Assembly (NCBI GenBank): GCA_938008415.1
Contig: CALLKI010000104.1
Location: 1 to 37,448, forward strand
Length of the DNA: 37,448 bases
Origin: an uncultured Luteimonas sp.
Lineage (GTDB): Bacteria > Pseudomonadota > Gammaproteobacteria > Xanthomonadales > Xanthomonadaceae
Reading direction: 5' to 3'
Program-made: the position numbers and the translations under genes
The notes under the pieces: model-generated
What the model was told of the DNA's origin: nothing
Databases searched by the model: none
The model's input: only the letters and a program-made list of their open reading frames with translations
In this document: one piece after another, positions 1 to 7,663 of the stretch
How the letters are laid out: each line of letters starts with the position of its first letter
Position numbering within the stretch: the first letter of the stretch is position 1

Positions 1-453
1 TCGATCTGCTCCGGCGGCCGCTACGAGGACCTGGCCAGCCACTACACCAAGTCGAAGCTGCCCGGCGTGGGCATCTCGATCGGCCTGACCCGGCTGTTCT
101 GGCAGCTGCGCGAGGCGGGCCTGGTCGCGGACGCCGAGAGCAGCGTGGACGTGCTGGTTGCGCTGATGGATGACGACGGCCTCGACCATGCCCTCTCGCT
201 GTCGCAGCAGCTGCGTGCCGCGGGCCTGAACGTGGAGACGCAGCTGGAGCCGCGCAAGCTGGGCAAGCAGCTGCAGTACGCCGACCGCGCGGGGATCCGC
301 TTCGTGGTGATCCGCGGCAGCGACGAGGCCGCGCGCGGCGTGGTCGCGGTCAAGGACCTGCGGCGCGGCGAGCAGTTCGAGGTCGCCGAGTCCGAACTCG
401 GCGCGACCCTGCTGGTCGAGCGCGAGCAGTGGCGCGCGCAGGCCGGGCGGTGA
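1..453 (+). CDS. hisS: Histidyl-tRNA synthetase, C-terminal part (5' end outside window)
   Basis: The frame is open from the first base and ends in TGA at 451-453, giving about 150 residues. It begins with SICSGGRYEDLA and continues with LPGVGISIGLTRLF, the class II histidyl-tRNA synthetase motif 3 region that helps bind ATP and histidine. The remaining ~115 residues fit the C-terminal anticodon-binding domain, with GIRFVVIRGSDE and AVKDLRRGEQFEV stretches typical of the family. The enzyme charges tRNA-His in the cytoplasm. Only 9 bases separate it from the ammonia-lyase downstream, so the two are probably cotranscribed. The catalytic core start and motifs 1 and 2 lie outside the window. Identification is firm from motif similarity. 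Confidence 0.93.
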   Translation, partial: SICSGGRYEDLASHYTKSKLPGVGISIGLTRLFWQLREAGLVADAESSVDVLVALMDDDGLDHALSLSQQLRAAGLNVETQLEPRKLGKQLQYADRAGIRFVVIRGSDEAARGVVAVKDLRRGEQFEVAESELGATLLVEREQWRAQAGR

Positions 454-462
454 GGTGATGCG

Positions 463-2361
463 ATGAAGGCGATCCGGCTCGACGGCAAATCGCTGACCCG
501 CGACCAGCTCGTGATGGTCGCCAACGGCGCCGAGGTCGAGCTCGACCCGGCGGCGTTGCGCGATGTCGCGCGCGCCGCGGAGTTCCTCGCCGAGCAGGTG
601 CGCCGCGAGGAGCCGATCTATGGCGTCTCGACCGGCTTCGGCAGCAACGCCGACAAGCTGCTTGGCGCGCATCCGCTGCGCGACGGGCTGCCAGGCGCCG
701 GGAAATCCGGGCGTTCGCTGCACGAGGAGCTGCAGTACAACCTGATCGCCACCCATGCCGTCTGCGTCGGCGAGCCGCTGCCGGCGGATGTGGTGCGGGC
801 GATGCTGTGCATCCGCATCAATACCCTGCTCAGGGGCCACTCCGGCATCCGCGTGCAGACCCTGCAGGCGCTGGCGGACATGCTCAACGCCGGGATCGTG
901 CCGGTGGTTCCGGCACTCGGTTCGGTCGGTGCCTCGGGAGACCTCGCGCCGCTGTCGCATCTGGCGCTCGTGCTGCTGGGTGGCGGCGAGGCCTTCTACC
1001 GCGGCGAACGCATGCCCGGCGCCGAGGCGCTGCGCGCGGCGGGACTCGCGCCGGTCACGCTCTCGTACAAGGAGGGGCTGGCGCTCAACAACGGCACCGC
1101 GCAGATGCTGGCGATGGGCGTGCTCGCCCTGCACAGGCTGGAGCGGTTGCTCGACACCGCCGATCTGGCCGCGGCGATGACCGTCGACGCCTTCGCCGGG
1201 CGCCTCGGGGCGTTCGACGAGGCGGTGCACGCGCTGCGCCCGCATCCCGGACAGGTGCGCACCGCCGCGCACCTGCGCGAACTGCTGGACGGTTCCACGC
1301 TCGCCGACATCCCCTACCACCTGGTGCCGAGGTTCCGGCCGTGGCTGCCATCGAGCTGGGACACGGAGGCCGCGCGCGGGCTGCGCTTCGACATCGGCTG
1401 GGAATGGGTGCCCGCCGACCAGCGGCACGGCCGCGAGAAGTTCTACCGCCGGTTCCGCCCGTTCCGCGGCGGCAAGAAGCACCAGCCGCAGGACAGCTAC
1501 TCGCTGCGCTGCATCCCGCAGGTGCATGGCGCCGTGCGCGATGCGGTGGAGCACGCCCGGCGCGTCCTCGACATCGAGCTCAACGCGGTCACCGACAACC
1601 CGCTGGTGTTCCCGGACCGCCAGGCCGGGCACGTCGAGGAGCAGGTCATCTCCGCGGGCCATTTCCACGGCATGCCGCTGGCCCTGGCGATGAGCGCAGT
1701 CAAGGCGGCGATCCCGGTGCTGGCCTCGATCAGCGAGCGCCGGCTCAACAAGCTGGTGGACCCGGCCACCAACGACGGCCTGCCCGCGTTCCTCGTCGGC
1801 AACGAGGATGGCACCGAATCCGGCTTCATGATCGTGCAGTACACCGCGGCGGCGATCGTCAACGACCTCGCCACCCGCGCGCACCCGGCCAGCGTGTACT
1901 CGGTGCCGACCAGCGCCAACGCCGAGGACCACGTCTCGATGGGCGCCAACGAGGCGCGCCACGTGCTGTCGATGGTGGACGACCTGGGCAGGGTGCTGGC
2001 GCTGGAGCTGTACACCGCGGCGCAGGCGCTCGACTTCCGGCTCGACATGATCAACGCCGCGCGCGAGCTGGCGCGGCGCACCGATGCACGGGCCTTCGCG
2101 CGCAAGGTTCAGGGCGTGGACGACGAAAGCCCGCTGTACCCGGTGTTCCTCGAGGAGGTCGAGGGGTTGCGCGCCGAGCTGGCCGCCAGCGCGCCGTTCC
2201 AGCCGGGCAGGGCGGTCGCGGTGGCGCATGCCGTGCTGCGCGAGCGCATCCCGTTCCTCGACCGCGACCGCGCGCTCGACCGCGAGATCGCCACGGTGGT
2301 GGAGATGGTCGCGGACGGCAGCCTGCTCGAGGCCATCGGGCGCATGGAGAAGGGCGCATGA
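463..2361 (+). CDS. Aromatic amino acid/histidine ammonia-lyase family protein, extended (632 aa)
   Basis: MIO-type lyase homologue. The Ala-Ser-Gly that cyclises to the MIO prosthetic group is at residues 157-159 (GSVGASGDLAPLSH). Tyr53 (IYGVSTGFG), Asn210, the YSLR motif at 346-349 and the HFHG near 400 match catalytic residues of HutH. It is 632 residues against about 510 for HutH: extra sequence lies around 61-85 and especially ~284-342, rich in Trp, Arg and Phe. At the substrate-selectivity pair HutH has Ser-His; here I read Thr97-His98. Where Pseudomonas putida HutH has Glu414, my alignment gives Ser503. It may therefore act on histidine, tyrosine, phenylalanine or another amino acid; the substrate cannot be named. 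ATG at 463 has GAGGTG just upstream. It lies between hisS and a small membrane gene, with no hutU, hutI or hutG beside it. Confidence 0.85.
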   Translation: MKAIRLDGKSLTRDQLVMVANGAEVELDPAALRDVARAAEFLAEQVRREEPIYGVSTGFGSNADKLLGAHPLRDGLPGAGKSGRSLHEELQYNLIATHAVCVGEPLPADVVRAMLCIRINTLLRGHSGIRVQTLQALADMLNAGIVPVVPALGSVGASGDLAPLSHLALVLLGGGEAFYRGERMPGAEALRAAGLAPVTLSYKEGLALNNGTAQMLAMGVLALHRLERLLDTADLAAAMTVDAFAGRLGAFDEAVHALRPHPGQVRTAAHLRELLDGSTLADIPYHLVPRFRPWLPSSWDTEAARGLRFDIGWEWVPADQRHGREKFYRRFRPFRGGKKHQPQDSYSLRCIPQVHGAVRDAVEHARRVLDIELNAVTDNPLVFPDRQAGHVEEQVISAGHFHGMPLALAMSAVKAAIPVLASISERRLNKLVDPATNDGLPAFLVGNEDGTESGFMIVQYTAAAIVNDLATRAHPASVYSVPTSANAEDHVSMGANEARHVLSMVDDLGRVLALELYTAAQALDFRLDMINAARELARRTDARAFARKVQGVDDESPLYPVFLEEVEGLRAELAASAPFQPGRAVAVAHAVLRERIPFLDRDRALDREIATVVEMVADGSLLEAIGRMEKGA

Positions 2362-2732
2362 ACCTCGCCCTGCACATGGGCTGGACCGGGGTGCTGGAGG
2401 CGGGCCTGATCGCCTTCGCGGTCGGCGTGCTCTCCTGGCTGCTGTGGCGCTGGATCTCGCGACGCCACCGGCTTGGCCCGGCCCGGGCCATCGGCTGGGC
2501 CGCGTTCTGCGCGGTGGCGGTGGCCGCCGGCATCGACAGCTGGAACCTGTTCTACCTCGGCGTGGCGAAGCTCGAATCCCCGGTGTACGCGCGCATCGCG
2601 CTGGCCAAGATCCACGATCCCGACTTCCTCGGCACCCGCGTCGTGCTCGAGTGGACCGGCGCACTGGCCGGTGTGGTGCTGGGCTGGATCCTGCGGCGGC
2701 CGGAGCCGGCCACCGGCACGGAAGCGGGCTGA
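2358..2732 (+). CDS. Small three-helix membrane protein, function unknown
   Basis: Encodes 124 residues and begins at an ATG that overlaps the lyase stop codon (ATGA), implying translational coupling. Three hydrophobic segments are visible at roughly 14-31, 44-62 and 96-113, with basic residues (RWISRRHR) after the first. This suggests an inner-membrane protein with short loops. I recognise no catalytic motif or named family. A strong hairpin plus T-run follows about 55 bases downstream, so this is the last gene of the hisS-lyase unit. A role linked to the lyase substrate or product, such as transport or anchoring, is only inferred from coupling. Confidence 0.75.
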   Translation: MNLALHMGWTGVLEAGLIAFAVGVLSWLLWRWISRRHRLGPARAIGWAAFCAVAVAAGIDSWNLFYLGVAKLESPVYARIALAKIHDPDFLGTRVVLEWTGALAGVVLGWILRRPEPATGTEAG

Positions 2733-2785
2733 TCCGCGACACCGCGGCCCGGACGGAAGGCACGGAAACCTCTCCCGGTCGGTCC

Positions 2786-2816
2786 CGGGCGTGGCAGGGC
2801 TGCGCCCGAGTTTTTT
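2786..2816 (+). terminator. Intrinsic terminator of the hisS-lyase-membrane unit
   Basis: CGGGCG at 2786-2791 pairs with CGCCCG at 2803-2808. Further G-T and G-C pairs extend the stem inward to a 3-base loop. Six T residues follow at 2811-2816. This is a classical rho-independent terminator and it separates the upstream unit from the his operon promoter ten bases later. Confidence 0.85.
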
Positions 2817-2826
2817 CCGCCCGCTG

Positions 2827-2855
2827 TTGACAACGTATTAGCGCGTTAATACAAT
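2827..2855 (+). promoter_or_regulatory. Sigma70-type promoter of the his operon
   Basis: TTGACA (2827-2832) is a perfect -35 box. TACAAT (2850-2855) is a near-consensus -10 box, and the spacer is exactly 17 bases. It is the best promoter in the window and sits directly after the upstream terminator. The predicted transcription start (~2861-2863) coincides with the ATG at 2863 of the regulator gene, so the mRNA is probably leaderless. Confidence 0.85.
2835..2852. promoter_or_regulatory. TrpR-like operator palindrome inside the his promoter
   Basis: The 18-base sequence GTATTAGCGCGTTAATAC is a palindrome with a single mismatched pair. It fills the spacer and overlaps the -10 box, an ideal position for repression. 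Its length and GTA...TAC ends match the known Escherichia coli trp operator GTACTAGTTAACTAGTAC, differing mainly in the core. Because the next gene encodes a TrpR-family protein, autoregulation together with control of the his genes is the natural inference. Confidence 0.75.
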
Positions 2856-2862
2856 CGAACGC

Positions 2863-3189
2863 ATGAAGCAGCGCGCCGAGCCCCTGCCGGAGACCGATGC
2901 CGAGGCCTCGTTCCGGGCCCTCGCCCGGGCGTTCTCGGCCCTCGACCGGGTCGAGGACGTGGCCGCATTCCTGCGCGACCTGTGCACGCCGGCGGAGCTC
3001 GAGGCGATGGCCGACCGCTGGCGCGTCGTCCCGCTGCTGCTGCAGGGGCTGCCGTACCGCGAGATCCACGAACGCACCCGGGTCAGCGTGACCACCATCG
3101 GCCGCGTCGCCCGCACCCTCGAATTCGGCGAAGGCGGCTATGCCGCCGCGGTCAAGCGCCTGTACCCGCGGCTTGCCGGGAAGCATTGA
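2863..3189 (+). CDS. TrpR-family (YerC/YecD-type) transcriptional regulator, probable histidine repressor
   Basis: Encodes 108 residues, the usual size for the TrpR/YerC-YecD group. The signature CTPAELEAMADRWRVVPLLLQG (residues ~41-62) precedes a helix-turn-helix at ~64-87 (PYREIHERTRVSVTTIGRVARTL). TrpR proteins are all-helical dimers that bind a palindromic operator when loaded with a small-molecule corepressor. No trp genes are nearby, but eight histidine biosynthesis genes follow 13 bases later, so histidine or a pathway metabolite is the likely effector (inference). Comparative genomics has proposed HisR-type roles for related proteins. ATG 2863 is favoured because it coincides with the predicted transcription start. 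No Shine-Dalgarno sequence is visible. Confidence 0.85.
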   Translation: MKQRAEPLPETDAEASFRALARAFSALDRVEDVAAFLRDLCTPAELEAMADRWRVVPLLLQGLPYREIHERTRVSVTTIGRVARTLEFGEGGYAAAVKRLYPRLAGKH

Positions 3190-3202
3190 AGGAAACCGGA
3201 AG

Positions 3203-4117
3203 ATGAGCCCCACGGCCGTACCGGCGGCGCGCGACCGCCTGCGCATCGCCATCCAGAAATCGGGCCGGCTCGGCGAGCCGGCGCGCGCGCTGCTGGCCTC
3301 GTGCGGCCTGTCGTGGCGCGAGAGCCGCGACAGGCTGTTCTGCTACGGCGAGACCCTGCCGGTGGACCTGCTGCTGGTGCGCGACGACGACATTCCCGGC
3401 CTGCTGGCAGAGGGCGTGTGCGACTACGGCATCGTCGGCCGCAACGTGCTGGAGGAATTCGCCTGCGGGCGCGAGGCCGGGGGCAGGCCGCAGGTCGCGA
3501 AGGAGATCCGCCCGCTCGGCTTCGGCGGTTGCCGCCTGCAGATCGCCGTGCCCGACGGCTGGGAGTGGGAAGGGCCGCGGCAACTGCAGGGCAGGCGCAT
3601 CGCCACCAGCTACCCGGGGCTGCTCGGCAGATGGCTGTCCGCGCAGCGGGTGGAGGCCACGATCGTGCAGTTGTCCGGCTCGGTGGAGATCGCGCCGCGG
3701 CTCGGGCAGGCGGACGCGGTGTGCGACCTGGTGTCCACCGGCGCCACCCTGGCCGCGAACCAGCTCAGGCCGGTCGAGACAGTCATGGAGAGCGAGGCGG
3801 TGCTGGCCGGCCCGGTGCAGCCGTTCACCGACGCCCGCGGCGAACTGGCGCAGCTGCTACTGCGCCGGCTCGAAGGCGTGCTGCGCGTCCGCGACAGCCG
3901 CCTGCTGATGTTCCAGGCCCGGCGCAGCGCGGTCCCGGGACTGCTGAAGCTGCTGCCGGACGTGGAGGAACCCGCGGTGCTGCAGGTGGACGGGGCCGAC
4001 ACCGTGGCGCTGCAGGCGCTGTGCCATGGCGAGATGACCTGGCAGCGGCTGGAGGACCTCAAGCGCGCGGGCGCGCGCGGGCTGATGGTGCTTCCGGTCG
4101 AGAGGATGCTGGCATGA
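3203..4117 (+). CDS. hisG: ATP phosphoribosyltransferase, long form
   Basis: Catalyses the first step of histidine synthesis, condensing ATP with PRPP to phosphoribosyl-ATP, and is normally feedback-inhibited by histidine. At 304 residues it is the long HisG form with its own C-terminal regulatory domain, so no HisZ partner is expected. Family motifs are IAIQKSGRL near the N-terminus, DYGIVGRNVLEE in the middle and the PRPP-binding region DAVCDLVSTGATLAANQL. The last ~80 residues, with LLKLLPDVEEPAVLQV, fit the ACT-like regulatory domain. ATG 3203 is chosen over in-frame upstream codons that would run into the regulator gene; a purine-rich GAAGGAAA lies upstream. The stop overlaps the hisD start (ATGA). 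Confidence 0.95.
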   Translation: MSPTAVPAARDRLRIAIQKSGRLGEPARALLASCGLSWRESRDRLFCYGETLPVDLLLVRDDDIPGLLAEGVCDYGIVGRNVLEEFACGREAGGRPQVAKEIRPLGFGGCRLQIAVPDGWEWEGPRQLQGRRIATSYPGLLGRWLSAQRVEATIVQLSGSVEIAPRLGQADAVCDLVSTGATLAANQLRPVETVMESEAVLAGPVQPFTDARGELAQLLLRRLEGVLRVRDSRLLMFQARRSAVPGLLKLLPDVEEPAVLQVDGADTVALQALCHGEMTWQRLEDLKRAGARGLMVLPVERMLA

Positions 4118-5445
4118 ACATGCCCCGCGTCCAGCGGCTGGAGTGGGCGCGGCTCGACGCCGGGGAGCGCCGGGAGGCGCTGCGGCGCCCCGCGCAGGCC
4201 GTCGAGGAAGAATCGCGCAGGGCGGTGTCGGAGATCCTCGCCGGGGTGCGTGCGCGTGGCGACGAGGCGCTGCGCGAAATCACCCTGCGCTTCGACGGCG
4301 TGGCGCCGGCGGCGTTCGCGGTGTCCGAAGCCGAGTTCGAGGCTGCGGAGGCCGCGGTCGGCGATGCCCTGCGTGCTGCGATGCGCGAGGCCGCGGAACG
4401 GATCGCGCGCTTCCACGCGGCCGGCATGGCACCGGGCCATGCGGTCGAAACCGCGACCGGCGTGACCTGCGAGCGCATGGCCCGGCCGATCCGCCGCGTC
4501 GGCCTGTACGTGCCCGCCGGCAGCGCGCCGCTGCCGTCCACGGCGCTGATGCTGGGCGTGCCCGCACGGCTTGCGGGCTGCCGCGAGGTGGTGATGTGCA
4601 CGCCGCCGCGGCGCGACGGCAGCGCCGATCCCGCGGTGCTGGTGGCGGCGCGCCTTGCCGGCGTGCACCGCGTGTTCAAGCTGGGTGGCGCGCAGGCGGT
4701 CGCGGCGCTGGCCTTCGGCACGGGCAGCGTGCCGAAGGTGGACAAGATCTTCGGCCCGGGCAACAGCTACGTGACCGAGGCCAAGCGCCAGGTGGCGCAG
4801 GAAGGTGCCGTGGCGATCGACATGCCGGCCGGCCCGTCGGAGGTGCTGGTGATCGCCGACGGGGGCGCCGATCCCGCCTTCGTCGCCGCCGACCTGCTGT
4901 CGCAGGCCGAGCACGGCCCCGATTCGCAGGTGCTGCTGCTGAGCGACAGCGCGGCGCTGCTGGAGCGGGTGGAAGCGGAGCTGGCGCGCCAGCTGCAGGT
5001 CCTGCCACGCGCGCAGATCGCGCGCCAGGCGCTGGCGCGGTCGCGGCTGGTCCTCACGTCCAGCCTCGACGAGGCATTCGACATCAGCAACGAATATGCG
5101 CCGGAGCACCTGATCCTGGCCCTGCGCGAACCGCGCGCCTGGCTGGAGCGGGTGGAGGCGGCCGGCTCGGTGTTCCTCGGCGACTGGACGCCGGAGGCGC
5201 TGGGCGACTACTGCAGCGGCACCAACCACGTGCTGCCCACCGGCGGCGCGGCGCGCGCGTACAGCGGGGTATCGGTGGGCAGCTTCCAGGTGCAGGTCAG
5301 CGTGCAGTCGGCGACTCCCGCCGGCATCGCCGCGATCGGCCCGTGTGCGGTCACGCTGGCGGAAGCCGAAGGGCTGGAGGCGCACGCCAACGCGGTGCGC
5401 CTGCGGCTGGCGGCCGCGGCGTGCTGCGGGGAGCGCCCGGCATGA
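4114..5445 (+). CDS. hisD: Histidinol dehydrogenase
   Basis: Zinc-dependent NAD enzyme that oxidises L-histidinol through the aldehyde to L-histidine, the last two pathway steps. The 443-residue protein carries the signature IDMPAGPSEVLVIAD (235-249) and expected zinc ligands Gln264 and His267 in LLSQAEHGPDSQ. It also has catalytic NEYAPEH (Glu331, His332), Asp365 in GDYCSGTNHVLPT and His424 in EGLEAHANAV. Length and motifs are normal for the family. Its ATG overlaps the hisG stop and its TGA overlaps the hisC start, both in ATGA form, which supports a single translationally coupled operon. Confidence 0.97.
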   Translation: MNMPRVQRLEWARLDAGERREALRRPAQAVEEESRRAVSEILAGVRARGDEALREITLRFDGVAPAAFAVSEAEFEAAEAAVGDALRAAMREAAERIARFHAAGMAPGHAVETATGVTCERMARPIRRVGLYVPAGSAPLPSTALMLGVPARLAGCREVVMCTPPRRDGSADPAVLVAARLAGVHRVFKLGGAQAVAALAFGTGSVPKVDKIFGPGNSYVTEAKRQVAQEGAVAIDMPAGPSEVLVIADGGADPAFVAADLLSQAEHGPDSQVLLLSDSAALLERVEAELARQLQVLPRAQIARQALARSRLVLTSSLDEAFDISNEYAPEHLILALREPRAWLERVEAAGSVFLGDWTPEALGDYCSGTNHVLPTGGAARAYSGVSVGSFQVQVSVQSATPAGIAAIGPCAVTLAEAEGLEAHANAVRLRLAAAACCGERPA

Positions 5446-6539
5446 GCGTGCTCGACCTCGTCCGCGAGGACCTGCGCGGCTTCGCCGGCTACCGTTCGGC
5501 GCGCACCGAGGCCCTGGGCGGCGAAGTCTGGCTCAACGCCAACGAATCGGCCTGGGCCAATCCCGCCGACACGCAGGCGCGCTGCCGGCGCTATCCGGAG
5601 CCGCAGCCGGAGGCGCTGCGCGCTGTGCTGGCGGCGCTGTACGGCGTCGCGCCCGAGCGGCTGCTGGTCGGGCGTGGCAGCGACGAGGCGATCGACCTGC
5701 TGGTGCGCACTGCCTGCGTGCCCGGGCGCGACGCGGTGCTGGTCACGCCGCCGGTGTTCGGCATGTATGCGGTCAGCGCCAGGCTGCAGGGCGCGCCGCT
5801 CGTGGAAGTGCCGCTGCTCGACACCGCGGAGGGGCTGGTCCTGGACACTGATGCCGTCGTCTCGGCGGTACGCGGCGGGCCGGTGAAGCTGGTCTTCCTG
5901 TGCTCGCCCTCGAACCCGGGCGGCGTCGCGATCCCGCCGGAGCAGGTCGCCGCGGTGGCCGAGGCCGCGCGGGGCAGGGCGCTGGTGGTGGTGGACGAGG
6001 CCTACGTCGAGTTTTCCGATACCCCGTCCGCGACGGCACTGCTGCCGCGCTACGGGCACCTGGTGGTGCTGCGCACGCTGTCCAAGGCGCACGCGCTGGC
6101 CGCGGCGCGGATCGGCGTGGCGGTCGGCGACCCGGACCTGGTCGCCATCCTGCGCCGCTGCCAGGCGCCGTACCCGGTGCCCGCGCCCTGCGCGGAGCTG
6201 GCGCTGGCGGGGGTGTCGCCGGAGGCGCTGGCGGCGACGCGCGCGCGCATCGCGACGGTGCGTGCCGAGCGCGCGCGCATGCGCGAGGCATTGGCGGGAC
6301 TGCCCGGCGTGCGCCGCGTGTATCCATCCGACGCCAATTTCCTGCTGGTCCGGTTCGCCGACGCGCAGGCCGCGTTCGACGCGCTGCTCGCCGCGGGCGT
6401 GGTGGTGCGCGACCAGCGCGCGGCGCCGGGGCTCGGCGATGCGCTGCGCATCACCATCGGCACGCCGGAACAGAACGACCGGGTGCTCGCCGCGCTGCGC
6501 GCGGCAGGCACCGGCAAGGCGGCGACGGAGGCGGCGTGA
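5442..6539 (+). CDS. hisC: Histidinol-phosphate aminotransferase
   Basis: PLP enzyme that transfers the amino group of glutamate to imidazole acetol phosphate, giving histidinol phosphate. The 365-residue protein is a fold type I aminotransferase with N-terminal LNANESAWANP, SPSNPGG (155-161), DEAYVEF (185-191) and the PLP lysine at Lys215 in LRTLSKAHALAAARIG. A C-terminal arginine motif (DALRITIGTPEQND) follows. The usual second Gly of LSKAxGLAG is Ala-rich here, a small deviation seen in other HisC proteins. The start codon overlaps the hisD stop, and the TGA shares one base with the hisB ATG. Confidence 0.96.
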   Translation: MSVLDLVREDLRGFAGYRSARTEALGGEVWLNANESAWANPADTQARCRRYPEPQPEALRAVLAALYGVAPERLLVGRGSDEAIDLLVRTACVPGRDAVLVTPPVFGMYAVSARLQGAPLVEVPLLDTAEGLVLDTDAVVSAVRGGPVKLVFLCSPSNPGGVAIPPEQVAAVAEAARGRALVVVDEAYVEFSDTPSATALLPRYGHLVVLRTLSKAHALAAARIGVAVGDPDLVAILRRCQAPYPVPAPCAELALAGVSPEALAATRARIATVRAERARMREALAGLPGVRRVYPSDANFLLVRFADAQAAFDALLAAGVVVRDQRAAPGLGDALRITIGTPEQNDRVLAALRAAGTGKAATEAA

Positions 6540-7663
6540 TGGGCACCAGGATCCTGTTCGTGGACCGCGACGGCACCCTGATCGAGGAGCCGGAGGACTT
6601 CCAGGTCGACTCCTGCGCGAAGCTGCGCTTCGTGCCCGGCGTGATCCCGGCGCTGCTGAAACTGCGCGACGCCGGGTTCGAGTTCGTCATGGTCAGCAAC
6701 CAGGACGGGCTGGGCACGGAGCGTTTCCCGCGCGAGGCCTTCGAGGGCCCGCACCGGCTGATGCTGCAGGTGTTCGAAAGCCAGGGCATCAGCTTCCGCG
6801 AGGTCCTGATCGACGAAAGCCTGCCGCACGAAGGCAGGCCCACGCGCAAGCCCGGGATCGGCCTGGTGCTGCACTACCTGCGCGACCGCAGCATCGACCT
6901 CGACCGTTCGGCGATGGTCGGCGACCGCGAGACCGACATGCAGTTCGCGCGCAACCTGGGCGTGCGCGGCTTCCAGCTGCGCACGCCGCAGTTCGGCGGC
7001 GTGTGGGACTGGGCCGGCATCGCCCACGAGCTTGCCGACGCGCCGCGCAGGGCCGTGGTCGAGCGGAACACGAAGGAAACCCGTATCCGGGTGGAAGTGG
7101 ACCTGGACCGCGCCGCCGAACCGGAGGTCTCGACCGGCCTGCCGTTCTTCGACCACATGCTGGAGCAGGTCGGCAAGCACGGCGGCATCGCGCTGAAGGT
7201 GCGGGCCGAGGGCGACCTGCACGTGGACGAGCACCACACCGTCGAGGACACGGGCATCGCCCTGGGCCAGGCGCTGCGCGAGGCGCTGGCGGACAAGCGC
7301 GGCATCGCGCGCTACGGCTTCGACGAACCGGGGGCGGATGCCGCCGCGGGCGCCCCACGCGCGGGCTTCACGCTGCCGATGGACGAGGCGTTGGCGCGCG
7401 CGGCGCTGGATTTCGGTGGCAGGCCGTACCTCGTGTTCCGCGGCGGGTTCCGCCGCGAGCGTGTGGGCGACATGCCGACCGAGCTGGTGGAGCACTTCTT
7501 CCGCTCGTTGTGCGACGCGGCCGCGCTCAACCTGCATCTGGAAGTCGAGGGCGGGAACGACCACCACAAGGTCGAGGCCTGCTTCAAGGCGTTCGCACGC
7601 GCGCTGCGCATGGCGGTGCGGCGCGAGGGCGCGGACCTGCCCAGCACCAAGGGGGTGCTGTGA
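6539..7663 (+). CDS. hisB: Bifunctional histidinol-phosphatase / imidazoleglycerol-phosphate dehydratase
   Basis: Encodes 374 residues in two domains. The N-terminal HAD phosphatase (~1-165) has DRDGT (Asp9, Asp11), SNQDGLG, RKPG and GDRETD, and dephosphorylates histidinol phosphate. The C-terminal IGP dehydratase (~175-374) has FDHMLEQVGKHGG, the metal-binding DEHHTVEDTG, and GGNDHHKVEACFKAFARALR ending in PSTKG. The fused form is typical of gammaproteobacteria. The phosphatase half lacks the Cys-His zinc cluster of Escherichia coli HisB; the corresponding stretch reads DESLPHEGRPTRKPG. As far as I recall this is shared by xanthomonad HisB. The start overlaps the hisC stop by one base (TGATG). 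Confidence 0.96.
   Translation: MGTRILFVDRDGTLIEEPEDFQVDSCAKLRFVPGVIPALLKLRDAGFEFVMVSNQDGLGTERFPREAFEGPHRLMLQVFESQGISFREVLIDESLPHEGRPTRKPGIGLVLHYLRDRSIDLDRSAMVGDRETDMQFARNLGVRGFQLRTPQFGGVWDWAGIAHELADAPRRAVVERNTKETRIRVEVDLDRAAEPEVSTGLPFFDHMLEQVGKHGGIALKVRAEGDLHVDEHHTVEDTGIALGQALREALADKRGIARYGFDEPGADAAAGAPRAGFTLPMDEALARAALDFGGRPYLVFRGGFRRERVGDMPTELVEHFFRSLCDAAALNLHLEVEGGNDHHKVEACFKAFARALRMAVRREGADLPSTKGVL

Noticed and set aside
3610..5385. Long antisense open frame opposite hisG/hisD, and similar long frames opposite the APC permease and serA
   Set aside because: These are shadow frames caused by high GC at third codon positions. They show biased repetitive composition and no recognisable domains, while the opposite strand encodes well-identified enzymes.
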